The notes below the pieces were generated by a model. That model had not been told where the DNA came from. It worked only from the letters and a program-made list of their open reading frames with translations, and searched no databases. Positions 6,836 to 14,483 of a stretch of 24,596 nt of DNA are shown here, piece after piece. The number at the start of each line of letters is the position of its first letter. Within the stretch, counting starts at the first letter, position 1. Both the position numbers and the translations under genes were made by a program. Source of the stretch: Anaerolineae bacterium (GTDB lineage Bacteria > Chloroflexota > Anaerolineae > UBA4142); contig JAOACU010000006.1 in NCBI GenBank assembly GCA_026417715.1, positions 1-24,596 of the forward strand, given 5' to 3'.

Positions 6836-7723
6836 TTATTTGATCAACCCCGCCGCGCGCTTTGCCGAGTTGAGCGTGTTTTGCATCAGCATCGCAATTG
6901 TCATTGGTCCTACACCGCCGGGCACTGGCGTAATCGCGCCGGCAACTTCTTTGGCGTTCTCAAAGTCCACATCGCCAACGAGTCGTTGCCCGCTCTTTTT
7001 CGTCGGGTCGGGAATGGCGTTGATGCCCACGTCAATCACGGTGGCGCCGGGTTTGAGCCATTCGGCTTTGACGAACTGGGGTTTGCCGATTGCCGCGATG
7101 ACGATGTCGGCTTGGCGCACAATGTCCGGCAGATTTTGCGTACGCGAGTGACAAATCGTCACGGTGGCGTTGCGATGCAACAGGAGAAACGCGGCGGGTA
7201 ACCCGACGATGTTCGAGCGACCCAACACGACCGCGCGCGCGCCTTCGATCTTCGTCCCCACCGAGTCAATCAACACGATGCAACCTGCTGGCGTGCACGG
7301 AACGAACAACGGCTCGCGGTTTTTCATCGCTAGGCGTCCGACGTTGATGGGGTGAAAACCATCCACATCTTTTTCGATGGGCACTGCACCCAATACAGTT
7401 TCTTGATCCAAATGCGGTGGCAAAGGCAGTTGAACGAGAATGCCGTGCACCTTGGGGTCTTCGCCATAGCCGCGAATGACTTTGAGCAATTCGTCTTGCG
7501 AGATGTCAGCAGGCAAGTGCACGCCCACTGAATACATTCCCAACTCTTGCGTCATTTTTTGCTTAGAGCCAACGTACGCCTTGGATGCAGGATTGTCGCC
7601 CACCAACACCGTCGCCAAGCCGGGAGTCACGCCGTACTTGGTCTTGAGCATCTCGGCTTCTTCGCGCACTTTTTGCTGAATTGACGCCGCCACGGCTTTT
7701 CCATCAATCAGTGTCGCAGTCAT
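6836..7723 (-). CDS. folD: Bifunctional methylene-H4folate dehydrogenase / methenyl-H4folate cyclohydrolase
   Basis: At 295 residues this is normal length for FolD. It interconverts 10-formyl-, 5,10-methenyl- and 5,10-methylene-tetrahydrofolate with NAD(P), and so supplies the methyl branch of the acetyl-CoA pathway. The catalytic motif Y50-V-G-S-K54 is present, as are GILVQLPLPPHL (~94-105), DVDGFHPIN (~119-127), the Rossmann segment VLGRSNIVGLPAA (~167-179) and the closing PVPGGVGPMTIAML (~266-279). AAAGGAGGG precedes the ATG. It is the last gene of the acs cluster before the RAMP operon and is separated by ~124 bp of repeats from the flavoprotein gene. Identification is secure. Confidence 0.97.
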   Translation of the reverse strand: MTATLIDGKAVAASIQQKVREEAEMLKTKYGVTPGLATVLVGDNPASKAYVGSKQKMTQELGMYSVGVHLPADISQDELLKVIRGYGEDPKVHGILVQLPLPPHLDQETVLGAVPIEKDVDGFHPINVGRLAMKNREPLFVPCTPAGCIVLIDSVGTKIEGARAVVLGRSNIVGLPAAFLLLHRNATVTICHSRTQNLPDIVRQADIVIAAIGKPQFVKAEWLKPGATVIDVGINAIPDPTKKSGQRLVGDVDFENAKEVAGAITPVPGGVGPMTIAMLMQNTLNSAKRAAGLIK

Positions 7724-7737
7724 TTCCCTCCTTTGGG

Positions 7738-7847
7738 CCGTGGTTAGTGGTTAGTGGTTAGTGTTCAGTATTCAGTATTCAAGTATTCAGTGTTAAGTCT
7801 GAATACTGAATACTCGAACACTGAATACTCACTCCTAACTCCGAACT
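7738..7847. repeat. Heptamer-word repeat, TTCAGTA and TTAGTGG families
   Basis: The units GGTTAGT (several) and TTCAGTA (several) are answered by complementary CTGAATA/CTGAACA-type units on the other arm, forming a long imperfect hairpin. On the minus strand it starts at the stop codon of the flavoprotein (TAG followed by AGTTCGGA). The same junction occurs at 23216. Confidence 0.9.
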
Positions 7848-8732
7848 CTATTGATTCAACAGGTACTCGTACGCGCACAGCGCGGCTTTGGCGCCTTCGC
7901 CAATAGCGACGAGCACTTGTTCGATGAACACGTTGGTCACATCGCCTGCCGCGAACAAGCCGGGGCGCGACGTTTCGCAGCGATTGTTCACCACGATTCG
8001 CCCGTACACATCAGTCACACCCAAATCGGCGACACACTTGGAATTGGGAACCAACCCAATCTCGATGAACAAGCCATCCACCGGAATCGTTTGGTCTTCC
8101 ACCACGATACTTTCGACATAGTCGGTGCCGCGAATTTCTTTGAGCGCGCCGCGATAGATTTTGACTTTGGGATTGGCTTGCAACCGCTTGCCAAAGGGTG
8201 AATCAATTTCGCCGGCTTCGGGCAAAACCAAATGCACTTGCTTGGCAATGTTTGCCATCTCCGCTGCGGCTTGGAGCGCGCGCATATTGCTCCCCACGAT
8301 TGCTGGCGCGCGCTCGATGAACAATTGCGCGTGACTAATCGCCGAGTAAGACAAGCCCTTGCCGATGAGTTGACGTTCGCCGGGAACATTCAATCGCTTG
8401 GGCAATGCGCCGGTCGCGATGATGACTGCACGGGCATCAAGTTTCTTGGTGCTTTGAGTGAAGACGGCGTATCGTCCTTCCTCGGGGACAACGTGGGTCA
8501 CGCGGTCAATTTGACGCACATCGGTCAAGTATTCGATTTGGCGTTTGAACTTTTCAACCACTTCGCTCCCGCGAATGACCTCATGCCCCTCGTATCCTTT
8601 GACCTCCAGACCGTACGCGGTCTTGCCACCCAAGTCCTCGGTGAGCATCAAGACATCCAAACGTTTGTTGAGTGCGTAGACCATCGCCGCCAAACCCGCG
8701 GGTCCACCACCGACAATGATCAAATCGTGCAT
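7848..8732 (-). CDS. Thioredoxin-reductase-like FAD protein lacking the CxxC active site
   Basis: A 294-residue protein with the two-domain fold of low-Mr thioredoxin reductases and ferredoxin-NADP reductase-like flavoproteins. FAD motifs are intact: IIVGGGPAGLAA (5-16), VIIATGALPK (~103-112) and the C-terminal LFAAGDVTN. Where thioredoxin reductase has CxxC the sequence is S130-A-I-S133. The second nucleotide-binding motif, usually GGGDSA, reads VGSNMRALQAA (146-156) and has lost its glycines. It therefore cannot act as a classical thioredoxin reductase, and NAD(P)H binding is doubtful. Placement between acsE and folD suggests an electron-transfer role in the pathway, which is inference. GGAGGAAGAA before ATG 8732 fixes the start; the in-frame ATG at 8783 is less likely. 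Confidence 0.85.
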   Translation of the reverse strand: MHDLIIVGGGPAGLAAMVYALNKRLDVLMLTEDLGGKTAYGLEVKGYEGHEVIRGSEVVEKFKRQIEYLTDVRQIDRVTHVVPEEGRYAVFTQSTKKLDARAVIIATGALPKRLNVPGERQLIGKGLSYSAISHAQLFIERAPAIVGSNMRALQAAAEMANIAKQVHLVLPEAGEIDSPFGKRLQANPKVKIYRGALKEIRGTDYVESIVVEDQTIPVDGLFIEIGLVPNSKCVADLGVTDVYGRIVVNNRCETSRPGLFAAGDVTNVFIEQVLVAIGEGAKAALCAYEYLLNQ

Positions 8733-8805
8733 TTCTTCCTCCTTAACGATAGGCGAACGACGCGCGCGGGCGTCGCTCGTCATACTTGAACTGATGTCAC
8801 ACAGG

Positions 8806-8832
8806 GTAGGACAAGTTTTAAACTTGTCCTAC
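8806..8832. repeat. Perfect 13-bp inverted repeat between acsE and the flavoprotein gene
   Basis: GTAGGACAAGTTT (8806-8818) and AAACTTGTCCTAC (8820-8832) flank a single T. It lies six bases after the acsE stop codon. No U-tract follows. A smaller GC-rich hairpin (CGACGC/GCGTCG, 8758-8775) lies nearer the next start. Confidence 0.9.
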
Positions 8833-8837
8833 ATACG

Positions 8838-9764
8838 TTACACGTTGAGATAGCCGTCGGCGTAAATCACCTTGTTCATCAAGATTTGAATCGTCTTCCA
8901 AATCGCCACTTGCTCGGGGTCTTTCATATCCACGTCATCCGGCGTCACTTCCTCACCTGCCGCCGTTCGATCGTGCAACGTCAACACCAGTTTGTTGACC
9001 GGCGTGGACTCGTCGCGTTCTTCGACAATGCGGATGAATTCCAACAACTTGTGATCAAGCGGATCCGCAATTGCCATATCCAAGCCGACTGCCATCAACA
9101 TCACCATATACGTACGATTGATGAGTGGACGCAGTTCCGCCGGCACTTGATTCGACACGTTCGACAACCCGGCGTTCGTCAAAATCGGCAAGCCCGATTG
9201 TTTCAAGATACGCACCGCTTCGACGCACTGTGGCACATACTCTTGGCAGCCCTTGACCGTGAGCACCAGCGGGTCAATGATGAGATGCTCCAGCGGCAAG
9301 CCGACTTCTTCGCAACGCGGCACCAACTTTTCGAGCGCAAGCGAAACGCGCGCCTCCGCACTGACGGGGATGCCTTCCTTTGCCATCGTCAAGCCGATAA
9401 GTCTGGCACCGTACTCGGCAGCGACCGGCGGCACGGATTCCAAACGCTCGGCTTCGGCGGAAGTGGAGTTGATGATGGCTTTGCCGCGCGGAATCTTTTT
9501 CAGCCCGGCTTTGATTGCCTCCAAATTCGTCGTGTCGAGCGAAAGTGTCACGTTCGTGCCGACTGCTTCGTGAATCACATCCACAAGCCAGTTCATCACT
9601 TCGGGTCCGGCTTTTTTCTGCGGACCGATGTTCAAGTCGAGTGCTTGCGCGCCCGCTTGAACCTGCTTGCGCGCCAGATCAACAAAGAATGCACCATCGC
9701 GATTCGCAAGGGCTTCTTTCACTTTGGGTGAAATAATGTGAATGTTCTCACCGATAATGTACAT
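8838..9764 (-). CDS. acsE: Methyl-H4folate:corrinoid iron-sulfur protein methyltransferase
   Basis: This cytoplasmic enzyme moves the N5 methyl group of methyltetrahydrofolate to Co(I) of the corrinoid iron-sulfur protein. The pterin-binding TIM barrel shows the family residues DLNIG (43-47), D77 in LSLDTTN, N99 in IINST, D164 in IIDP and N202 in GLSNVSN. These agree closely with D75, N96, D160 and N199 of the Moorella enzyme. The protein is 308 residues against ~262 in Moorella. The extra ~50 residues are a C-terminal tail from about 255 (TPVNKLVLTLHD...ADGYLNV), probably helical. AAAGGAGGAG precedes the ATG. It lies downstream of the P-loop gene and upstream of the odd flavoprotein. Function is secure; the role of the tail is unknown. 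Confidence 0.95.
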   Translation of the reverse strand: MYIIGENIHIISPKVKEALANRDGAFFVDLARKQVQAGAQALDLNIGPQKKAGPEVMNWLVDVIHEAVGTNVTLSLDTTNLEAIKAGLKKIPRGKAIINSTSAEAERLESVPPVAAEYGARLIGLTMAKEGIPVSAEARVSLALEKLVPRCEEVGLPLEHLIIDPLVLTVKGCQEYVPQCVEAVRILKQSGLPILTNAGLSNVSNQVPAELRPLINRTYMVMLMAVGLDMAIADPLDHKLLEFIRIVEERDESTPVNKLVLTLHDRTAAGEEVTPDDVDMKDPEQVAIWKTIQILMNKVIYADGYLNV

Positions 9765-9790
9765 TGGACTCCTCCTTTGGAGATTTAACC

Positions 9791-9841
9791 GACGAAGGAC
9801 GAAAGACCAAAGACGAAAGCATTCGTCATCCGTCTTTCGTC
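9791..9841. repeat. Heptamer-word repeat, GACGAAG family (copy 2)
   Basis: GACGAAG GACGAAA units and their complements surround a shared core, GACGAAAGCATTCGTCAT, identical to the core in the copy at 13059-13116. It encodes the last residues (VTKDG) and the stop codon of the P-loop gene. Confidence 0.9.
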
Positions 9842-10548
9842 ACCCTCCACAATTTTTCCAACACCGTTTCCAATGCCGGACCCAACTTGGCAGGATCGTC
9901 TGTGAGTTCCGGCTCGTTCTGGAACACTGCAAAGGGAACGCGATGCCCCTTGATTTCAATTATACCCTCACTCTTGCCGCTTGACAATACCTCCCAATCA
10001 TCTAGCCGATAGTACGTCTCCATTTTGTCATCGGACAAGGAGTGATAGAGAATCGAACCTTCTTGCCCTGGGCGCGCGCGTCGCCGATTGCGTCGGCACG
10101 ATTCGGCGTACGAGACGTTGACGTACACGATGGCTGCGCGTTTCAGGATGTCATCGGACAAGTGCGCCAGCGCGTCGGCATAGCCGCGTTCACCACCGCG
10201 CGCGAATTCGATCAGAATCGTATGCGCGCACAAAAAATCAGGATCGCGCGCTAAAATCTTTTCAAATTCCAAGTTGATTTTACCAATCAGAAAATTCCAC
10301 GTGACTGGGTCTTTGAAGTACAATTTGGCATCGGTCAACAGACGCGCACGTCCCAAGCGCTCCCACACCAAATCGTCTTCAAAGATTTGCCACACCCACA
10401 CAAAATCGTCAATCTCGACGAAGGGTGCGATGTGCAACTTGGCGCAGCGCGCGCCATCGGGCATTTTCTTGAGATAGTCTATGATTTCGCTCTTGCCTGC
10501 CGCTGGGCGACCGATGAGGATGAGGACAGGGAAAGTTTGGGTTGACAT
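9826..10548 (-). CDS. P-loop NTPase/kinase-like protein of unknown function
   Basis: A 240-residue protein with a Walker A motif near the N-terminus, G13-RPAAG-K19-S20, after a hydrophobic strand VLILI. A conserved-looking acidic and aromatic segment follows (IDDFVWVWQIFEDDLVWERLG, split here as IDDFVWVWQ and IFEDDLVWERLG, ~47-67). A basic stretch RRNRRRARPGQEG occurs at ~152-164, where kinases often have a lid. This resembles small nucleoside- or AAA-type kinases more than the MinD-type CooC/AcsF maturation ATPases, because the deviant KGG motif of those is absent. It starts 8 bases after the mazF stop with only a weak ribosome site, so it is probably co-translated. Its last five codons and stop lie in an intergenic repeat. 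Substrate unknown. Confidence 0.75.
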   Translation of the reverse strand: MSTQTFPVLILIGRPAAGKSEIIDYLKKMPDGARCAKLHIAPFVEIDDFVWVWQIFEDDLVWERLGRARLLTDAKLYFKDPVTWNFLIGKINLEFEKILARDPDFLCAHTILIEFARGGERGYADALAHLSDDILKRAAIVYVNVSYAESCRRNRRRARPGQEGSILYHSLSDDKMETYYRLDDWEVLSSGKSEGIIEIKGHRVPFAVFQNEPELTDDPAKLGPALETVLEKLWRVTKDG

Positions 10549-10556
10549 GACGGCTC

Positions 10557-10889
10557 TTAGGCAGTGACAATCTGAATAATTTTGGATATGACTTCTTGCA
10601 ACTTGGTGGGAGACAATACACCTACTCGATACAAGATGATATTCGCATCAGCAGTAAAGATACGATTAGGACGAATATTACTCTCTTGACGCAAACCGCC
10701 ACTCGTGAAATCGCTGTCCGAAATAACCAGAGCATAACTATCCGTGATGGCTTTACTGGTGATCTGACACAAGATCACATCATCACCAGTCAACGTAGCA
10801 ATTATCAAGGCAGGACGCCTTTTCGCTGCACTCAAATCTGAGAACGGAAACGGGACAACGACAACATCACCTTTTACAAATTTACCCAT
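10557..10889 (-). CDS. MazF/PemK-family toxin (endoribonuclease)
   Basis: A 110-residue protein with the MazF/PemK start: KGDVVVVPFPFSDLSAAKRRPALII (motifs GDVVVVPFPFSD at 7-18 and KRRPALII at 23-30), then ILCQITSK and SNIRPNRIFTADANIILYRVG. Family members cut single-stranded RNA and are held inactive by a small partner protein. The gene overlaps the preceding small ORF by 16 bases, the usual antitoxin-toxin arrangement, and has GAGG 7 bases before its ATG. Length is normal and no disruption is visible, so it looks functional. Its placement between acsV and acsE is unusual. Confidence 0.85.
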   Translation of the reverse strand: MGKFVKGDVVVVPFPFSDLSAAKRRPALIIATLTGDDVILCQITSKAITDSYALVISDSDFTSGGLRQESNIRPNRIFTADANIILYRVGVLSPTKLQEVISKIIQIVTA

Positions 10890-11098
10890 GCAATGTCCTC
10901 TTCAGGGCGTTCCCAATCTCGTTTCAGAATGGATTCGGAAGCCAACATCGTTTGAAAGGCTTCGGATAACTTTTGAGTAAACACTTGCCCTGTTTCTCGC
11001 TCAAACAAATAAGAAACAAAATCATAGACAACAACGAGTTTATCAGGAGGTAATCTCTGTAAACGTTCAACGATATCAGGAATCGTCACGACTTGCAT
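10874..11098 (-). CDS. Small antitoxin-like protein (DUF2281-like)
   Basis: A 74-residue protein starting MQVVTIPDIVERLQRLPPDK and continuing LVVVYDFVSYLFERE, then a charged tail with RDWERPEEDIAWVNL. A short leading strand, the LPPDK turn and a helix followed by a variable acidic tail match the DUF2281-type antitoxins that pair with MazF or PIN toxins. The tail would wrap the toxin. The start at 11098 is favoured over in-frame ATGs at 11116 and 11155 because GGAAGGA lies just upstream and because the longer forms overlap acsV. It overlaps the mazF gene by 16 bases. Family call is moderately sure; the pairing with mazF is strongly supported by layout. Confidence 0.75.
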   Translation of the reverse strand: MQVVTIPDIVERLQRLPPDKLVVVYDFVSYLFERETGQVFTQKLSEAFQTMLASESILKRDWERPEEDIAWVNL

Positions 11099-11141
11099 AT
11101 TCCTTCCTTCGACCATAACTTCATCAAGTCTCAAACAAAAC

Positions 11142-13097
11142 TCACTCCGCGCCATTCAACAACTTTTGCACACTCCGAAACTGTGTCATATCGGTATGCG
11201 GTAGAAACAGTGCCGCCATAAATTGCTCGTTGAAGGTGTTGTCGGCAGCGAGTTCCAAGTAGGTCATCTTTTTGGCAATCGCCGCGATTTCTTCACGCGC
11301 CTCGCGTCGCAAGAGTGCCATATACGCGCCGCGCGCGGCGGTGTTGCCCAAAAAGTGAAAACGATCCCAGGGCAAATCGGGGAGCAAGCCGATTTGAATC
11401 GCTTTTTCGATGTTGAGATACTGCCCGAACGAACCGCCAATCAACATCTGCTCCACGTCTTTGAGCGTCATTCCAACACTGTGCGCGAGCACCACATAGC
11501 CGGCGTAAATCGCGGCTTTGGCACGCAGGAGATTGTCAATATCGGGCTTGGTGATGACGATGTCTTCGCCAGTATCACTTTCACTTGCCCACACAATCAC
11601 GTACTCGGGACCGTGTTCGCCTTGTCGCACGCGCGGCGTGGGCAAGGTAAGGTTGATGTTGCCGGCTTTGTCGGTGACGCCAGTGATGAACATCTCGGCA
11701 AGCAAACTAATCAACCCCGAACCGCACAAACCGCGCGGCTTGCCACCACCGATGACGCGATACGTCGGCTCGTATGTCTGGCTGTTGATGTACACCTCTT
11801 CGATAGCACCGGTTGTTGCGCGCATCCCGTGATACACACCCGCGCCCTCGAACGCGGGACCTGCGCTACACGCGCAACTCACCAGCCACTCGCGCGTACC
11901 GAGTACCATCTCGCCATTCGTGCCAATGTCGAGGAACAACGTTACCTTGTCCGTGTCGTGCGTGCCCGATGAGAGCACACCCGCTGTGATGTCCGCGCCC
12001 ATAAAACTCGCGACGCCGGGCAAGCAATCCACCGGTGCCTGTGGGTGAATGTTCAAGTTCAGTTCGTTCGCGAGCACCACTGGCGGATGATTGATCGTCG
12101 TGATGTACGGCGTCAAACGAATTTGCTCTGGCGGCAAACCCAAGAGGATGTGAATCATCGTGCTGTTGCCGACAATCGTCATCTTGTAAATGTCGTGGGG
12201 CTTGATGTGATGGCGAATCGTCGTGCGCTCGACGAGTTTGTTGATCGTCTGCGCGACCAGCGATTGCAACTCGACCAAGCCGTTGCCCTTCGAGGCGTAG
12301 ATGATGCGCGAGATCACATCTTCGCCGCGCTTGATTTGTCCGTTGTAATCCGCCGCCATTTCGACGACTTCACCGCTGTACAAATCCACCAGATACACCG
12401 TCACGGTGGTTGTGCCAATGTCCACTGCCGCGCCGTAGAGTGAGTAGGTTTGATCGCCGGGCAGAACATCCACGATGCGCGGCGCAGCACCGCCACGATC
12501 CAACACCACAGTCACGCGCCAATCGGCATCACGCAAAGTGCGCGCGAGCGTACGCAACACCGAGAGCGGCGCGTAGAGTCCGCGAATGTCACAGCACTTG
12601 GACAATTCGCGTTCGAGGCGCGACAAATCATCGGTGTTGTCCGCGAGCGATGGCGGTTCGATGTGCAAAAAGTATTTGACGACGGTTTGATGAACGCGCC
12701 AATCGTACTCAAACGGCACGCTGATTTTGGCGGCAGTCTTTTCCGTCGTGAGATGGCGTGTGATTTCTTCCTGCGGTGGCACAAAAATTTCCAGATCGCC
12801 TTCCACGACGGTCTGGCATGCCAGCGCGTAGCCGGCTTGAACGTCCGCCGCGCTCAAGCGAATCGTCGAGCGGCGACGCACGTTGCCGTTCTGCACAACG
12901 ACGGCGCAGCGTCCACAACGCCCTTGCCCACCGCACGGAACGTTGATGTCAATTTCAGCAAGACGCGCCGCTTCGACAATCAGCGCGCCGTATGGCACTT
13001 CGACAGTCTTATCGAATGGCGTGAAATGAACGCGATGCGTGACGATACCAACCTCATTGACGAAGGACGAAAGACGAAGGACGAAAGCATTCGTCAT
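11142..13097 (-). CDS. acsV: ASKHA-domain [2Fe-2S] corrinoid activation protein (RACo-like)
   Basis: RACo-type proteins use ATP to drive reduction of inactive Co(II) in the corrinoid iron-sulfur protein, restoring Co(I). The N-terminal plant-type ferredoxin domain has C55-x5-C61-x2-C64-x29-C94. A linker region follows, then an ASKHA ATPase with VDIGTTTVTVYLVDL (phosphate 1), LFLDIGTNGEMVLG, ACSAGPAFEGAG and LIGGSFGQYLNIEKA. At 651 residues the length suits the family. The only in-frame start, ATG 13097, lies inside a heptamer repeat, so the first ~12 residues (MTNAFVLRLSSF) are repeat-encoded; AAGGA sits only three bases upstream. It follows acsC by 24 bp, fitting its role on the AcsCD protein. 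Confidence 0.93.
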   Translation of the reverse strand: MTNAFVLRLSSFVNEVGIVTHRVHFTPFDKTVEVPYGALIVEAARLAEIDINVPCGGQGRCGRCAVVVQNGNVRRRSTIRLSAADVQAGYALACQTVVEGDLEIFVPPQEEITRHLTTEKTAAKISVPFEYDWRVHQTVVKYFLHIEPPSLADNTDDLSRLERELSKCCDIRGLYAPLSVLRTLARTLRDADWRVTVVLDRGGAAPRIVDVLPGDQTYSLYGAAVDIGTTTVTVYLVDLYSGEVVEMAADYNGQIKRGEDVISRIIYASKGNGLVELQSLVAQTINKLVERTTIRHHIKPHDIYKMTIVGNSTMIHILLGLPPEQIRLTPYITTINHPPVVLANELNLNIHPQAPVDCLPGVASFMGADITAGVLSSGTHDTDKVTLFLDIGTNGEMVLGTREWLVSCACSAGPAFEGAGVYHGMRATTGAIEEVYINSQTYEPTYRVIGGGKPRGLCGSGLISLLAEMFITGVTDKAGNINLTLPTPRVRQGEHGPEYVIVWASESDTGEDIVITKPDIDNLLRAKAAIYAGYVVLAHSVGMTLKDVEQMLIGGSFGQYLNIEKAIQIGLLPDLPWDRFHFLGNTAARGAYMALLRREAREEIAAIAKKMTYLELAADNTFNEQFMAALFLPHTDMTQFRSVQKLLNGAE

Positions 13098-13116
13098 TCG
13101 TCCTTCGTCTTTCGTC
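13059..13116. repeat. Heptamer-word repeat, GACGAAG family (copy 3)
   Basis: Four tandem units (GACGAAG, GACGAAA alternating) face their complements across an AGCATT centre. It spans the acsC-acsV junction and contains the acsV start codon and its weak ribosome site. The core is shared with the copy at 9791-9841. Confidence 0.92.
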
Positions 13117-13121
13117 GTGCA

Positions 13122-14459
13122 CTAGGGTTTGACCTTGAGATACGCCGGAATGTCCACCGCTTCGCGCGGTCCTACATCTACTTGCCATCCCGGCAAACTC
13201 TCTTCTACCTCGCCGAGCAAGACGGAGACGGCACCGGGCAAAACGAGTCGTTTGCGACTCACCTTGGCTTCGACATTTGCCGTCTTGACTGCTTTGGCGA
13301 TGCGATCCGCATCGAATTTGCCCGCCGCCCACGCGGTCAACACGCTCATCCCTTCCGCATCGGCAACGAGTAACCACGCGGGCAGTCCTGCGCCTTCCAC
13401 TTCGTTCGACACTGAAAAGTACGTAATCGAGAAATTGGTCGTAACGAGCACCGGCGATTCGGGTTTGGGCGAGTTGATTTCGTACAAGCCCGGTTGCACC
13501 TGAATCGGTTTCTGCGGATCGGTGTAGATATTTTGACGCAAGACGAGTAGTGCATACGCGCGCGCCGGCGTAAAGTGATCGAGCACGATGAAACCGGCGT
13601 ACTTGCCGATGTGTTGTGCGGCGAGCACCGGCTCTTCGTCAGGCGATTGGACACCTTCGCCGGGGAAAGTGATGATGGGATAACCGAGTGGGCGAAAGTT
13701 TTTGCGAATCGCCAAACGACGAATTTGGGTTGCCAGCGTCAACGTGCCAAGAAAATCGCGCGCGCCGGGATCGAGCACGAGGTCTTCCACACCCGCACCT
13801 TTGATTTGCTCAGTGAGATTCGCGAGCGCGTCGAGTCCATCGGCTTTGACCGCGAGCGGCGTCTTGAATTTCTTGGCGAGTTCTGCCATCGCTTGCCAAT
13901 TCGATGCGTCAGCGGCATAGAGCAGAGGAATCGCGCCATTGGCTTTTGCCATCGCGGCTTCAAACGCGGCAGGGTCTTTGGCAATCAAGATGAGTGGAAA
14001 GTCGCTGACGCTGCGCACCGTTTCGACTGCCGTCGCGAATTTGTTGGCATCGCCCGACGCGTTTTCAATCGCCACGCCGTTCAGTCGCAATTTCATACCG
14101 ACGTAATCCACGCTGAACGCGTCCAATTCCTTGACCTTTGCCGCAAGATCGGCATCCGTGTCTTTGACGCGCACGAAAATCGGTACGGGATTGTAGAATG
14201 TTTTCTCGTGGCGGAACAAGACGATTTCGTTACCCGCGACGGCTTTGCGCTCGCCCGTTGCAATCGTAATCAAACGAACGGGAGGTTGCGCGGCGGCTTC
14301 GAGTTGACGTTTCGATTCTTCGCTGACGTACGGACACGCCTTCAGTTCCGCTTGCTTGGCGGCAAGTTTCATCGCAAAGGCAAGGCAGGTGGGAAAGCCG
14401 CATTCCTTGCAGTTGGTTTGGGGGAGGAGTTTATAAATCTGCAAGCCGGTGAGTGCCAT
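13122..14459 (-). CDS. acsC: Corrinoid iron-sulfur protein, large (gamma) subunit
   Basis: A 445-residue subunit that carries the [4Fe-4S] cluster and, with AcsD, the corrinoid that ferries the methyl group between AcsE and AcsB. The N-terminal cluster motif is complete: C17-x2-C20-x4-C25-x16-C42 (TNCKECGFPTCLAF...KACPYV). The TIM-barrel region follows, and the C-terminal part contains the corrinoid-binding segment (TTNFSITYFSVSNEVE...PAWLLVADAEG). The length is that of the bacterial protein. AGGAGG lies 6 bases before the ATG. acsV follows and the ferritin-like gene precedes it across a 155-bp repeat array. Identification is secure. Confidence 0.97.
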   Translation of the reverse strand: MALTGLQIYKLLPQTNCKECGFPTCLAFAMKLAAKQAELKACPYVSEESKRQLEAAAQPPVRLITIATGERKAVAGNEIVLFRHEKTFYNPVPIFVRVKDTDADLAAKVKELDAFSVDYVGMKLRLNGVAIENASGDANKFATAVETVRSVSDFPLILIAKDPAAFEAAMAKANGAIPLLYAADASNWQAMAELAKKFKTPLAVKADGLDALANLTEQIKGAGVEDLVLDPGARDFLGTLTLATQIRRLAIRKNFRPLGYPIITFPGEGVQSPDEEPVLAAQHIGKYAGFIVLDHFTPARAYALLVLRQNIYTDPQKPIQVQPGLYEINSPKPESPVLVTTNFSITYFSVSNEVEGAGLPAWLLVADAEGMSVLTAWAAGKFDADRIAKAVKTANVEAKVSRKRLVLPGAVSVLLGEVEESLPGWQVDVGPREAVDIPAYLKVKP

Positions 14460-14483
14460 TATTGCCTCCTGAGATGGTCAATG

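Noticed and set aside
8806..8832. Perfect palindrome considered as an intrinsic terminator
   Set aside because: No run of T follows on either strand, and co-oriented pathway genes continue downstream.
9826..10548. P-loop gene as a CooC/AcsF nickel-insertion ATPase
   Set aside because: The MinD-type deviant Walker motif and the CxC metal motif of that family are absent.
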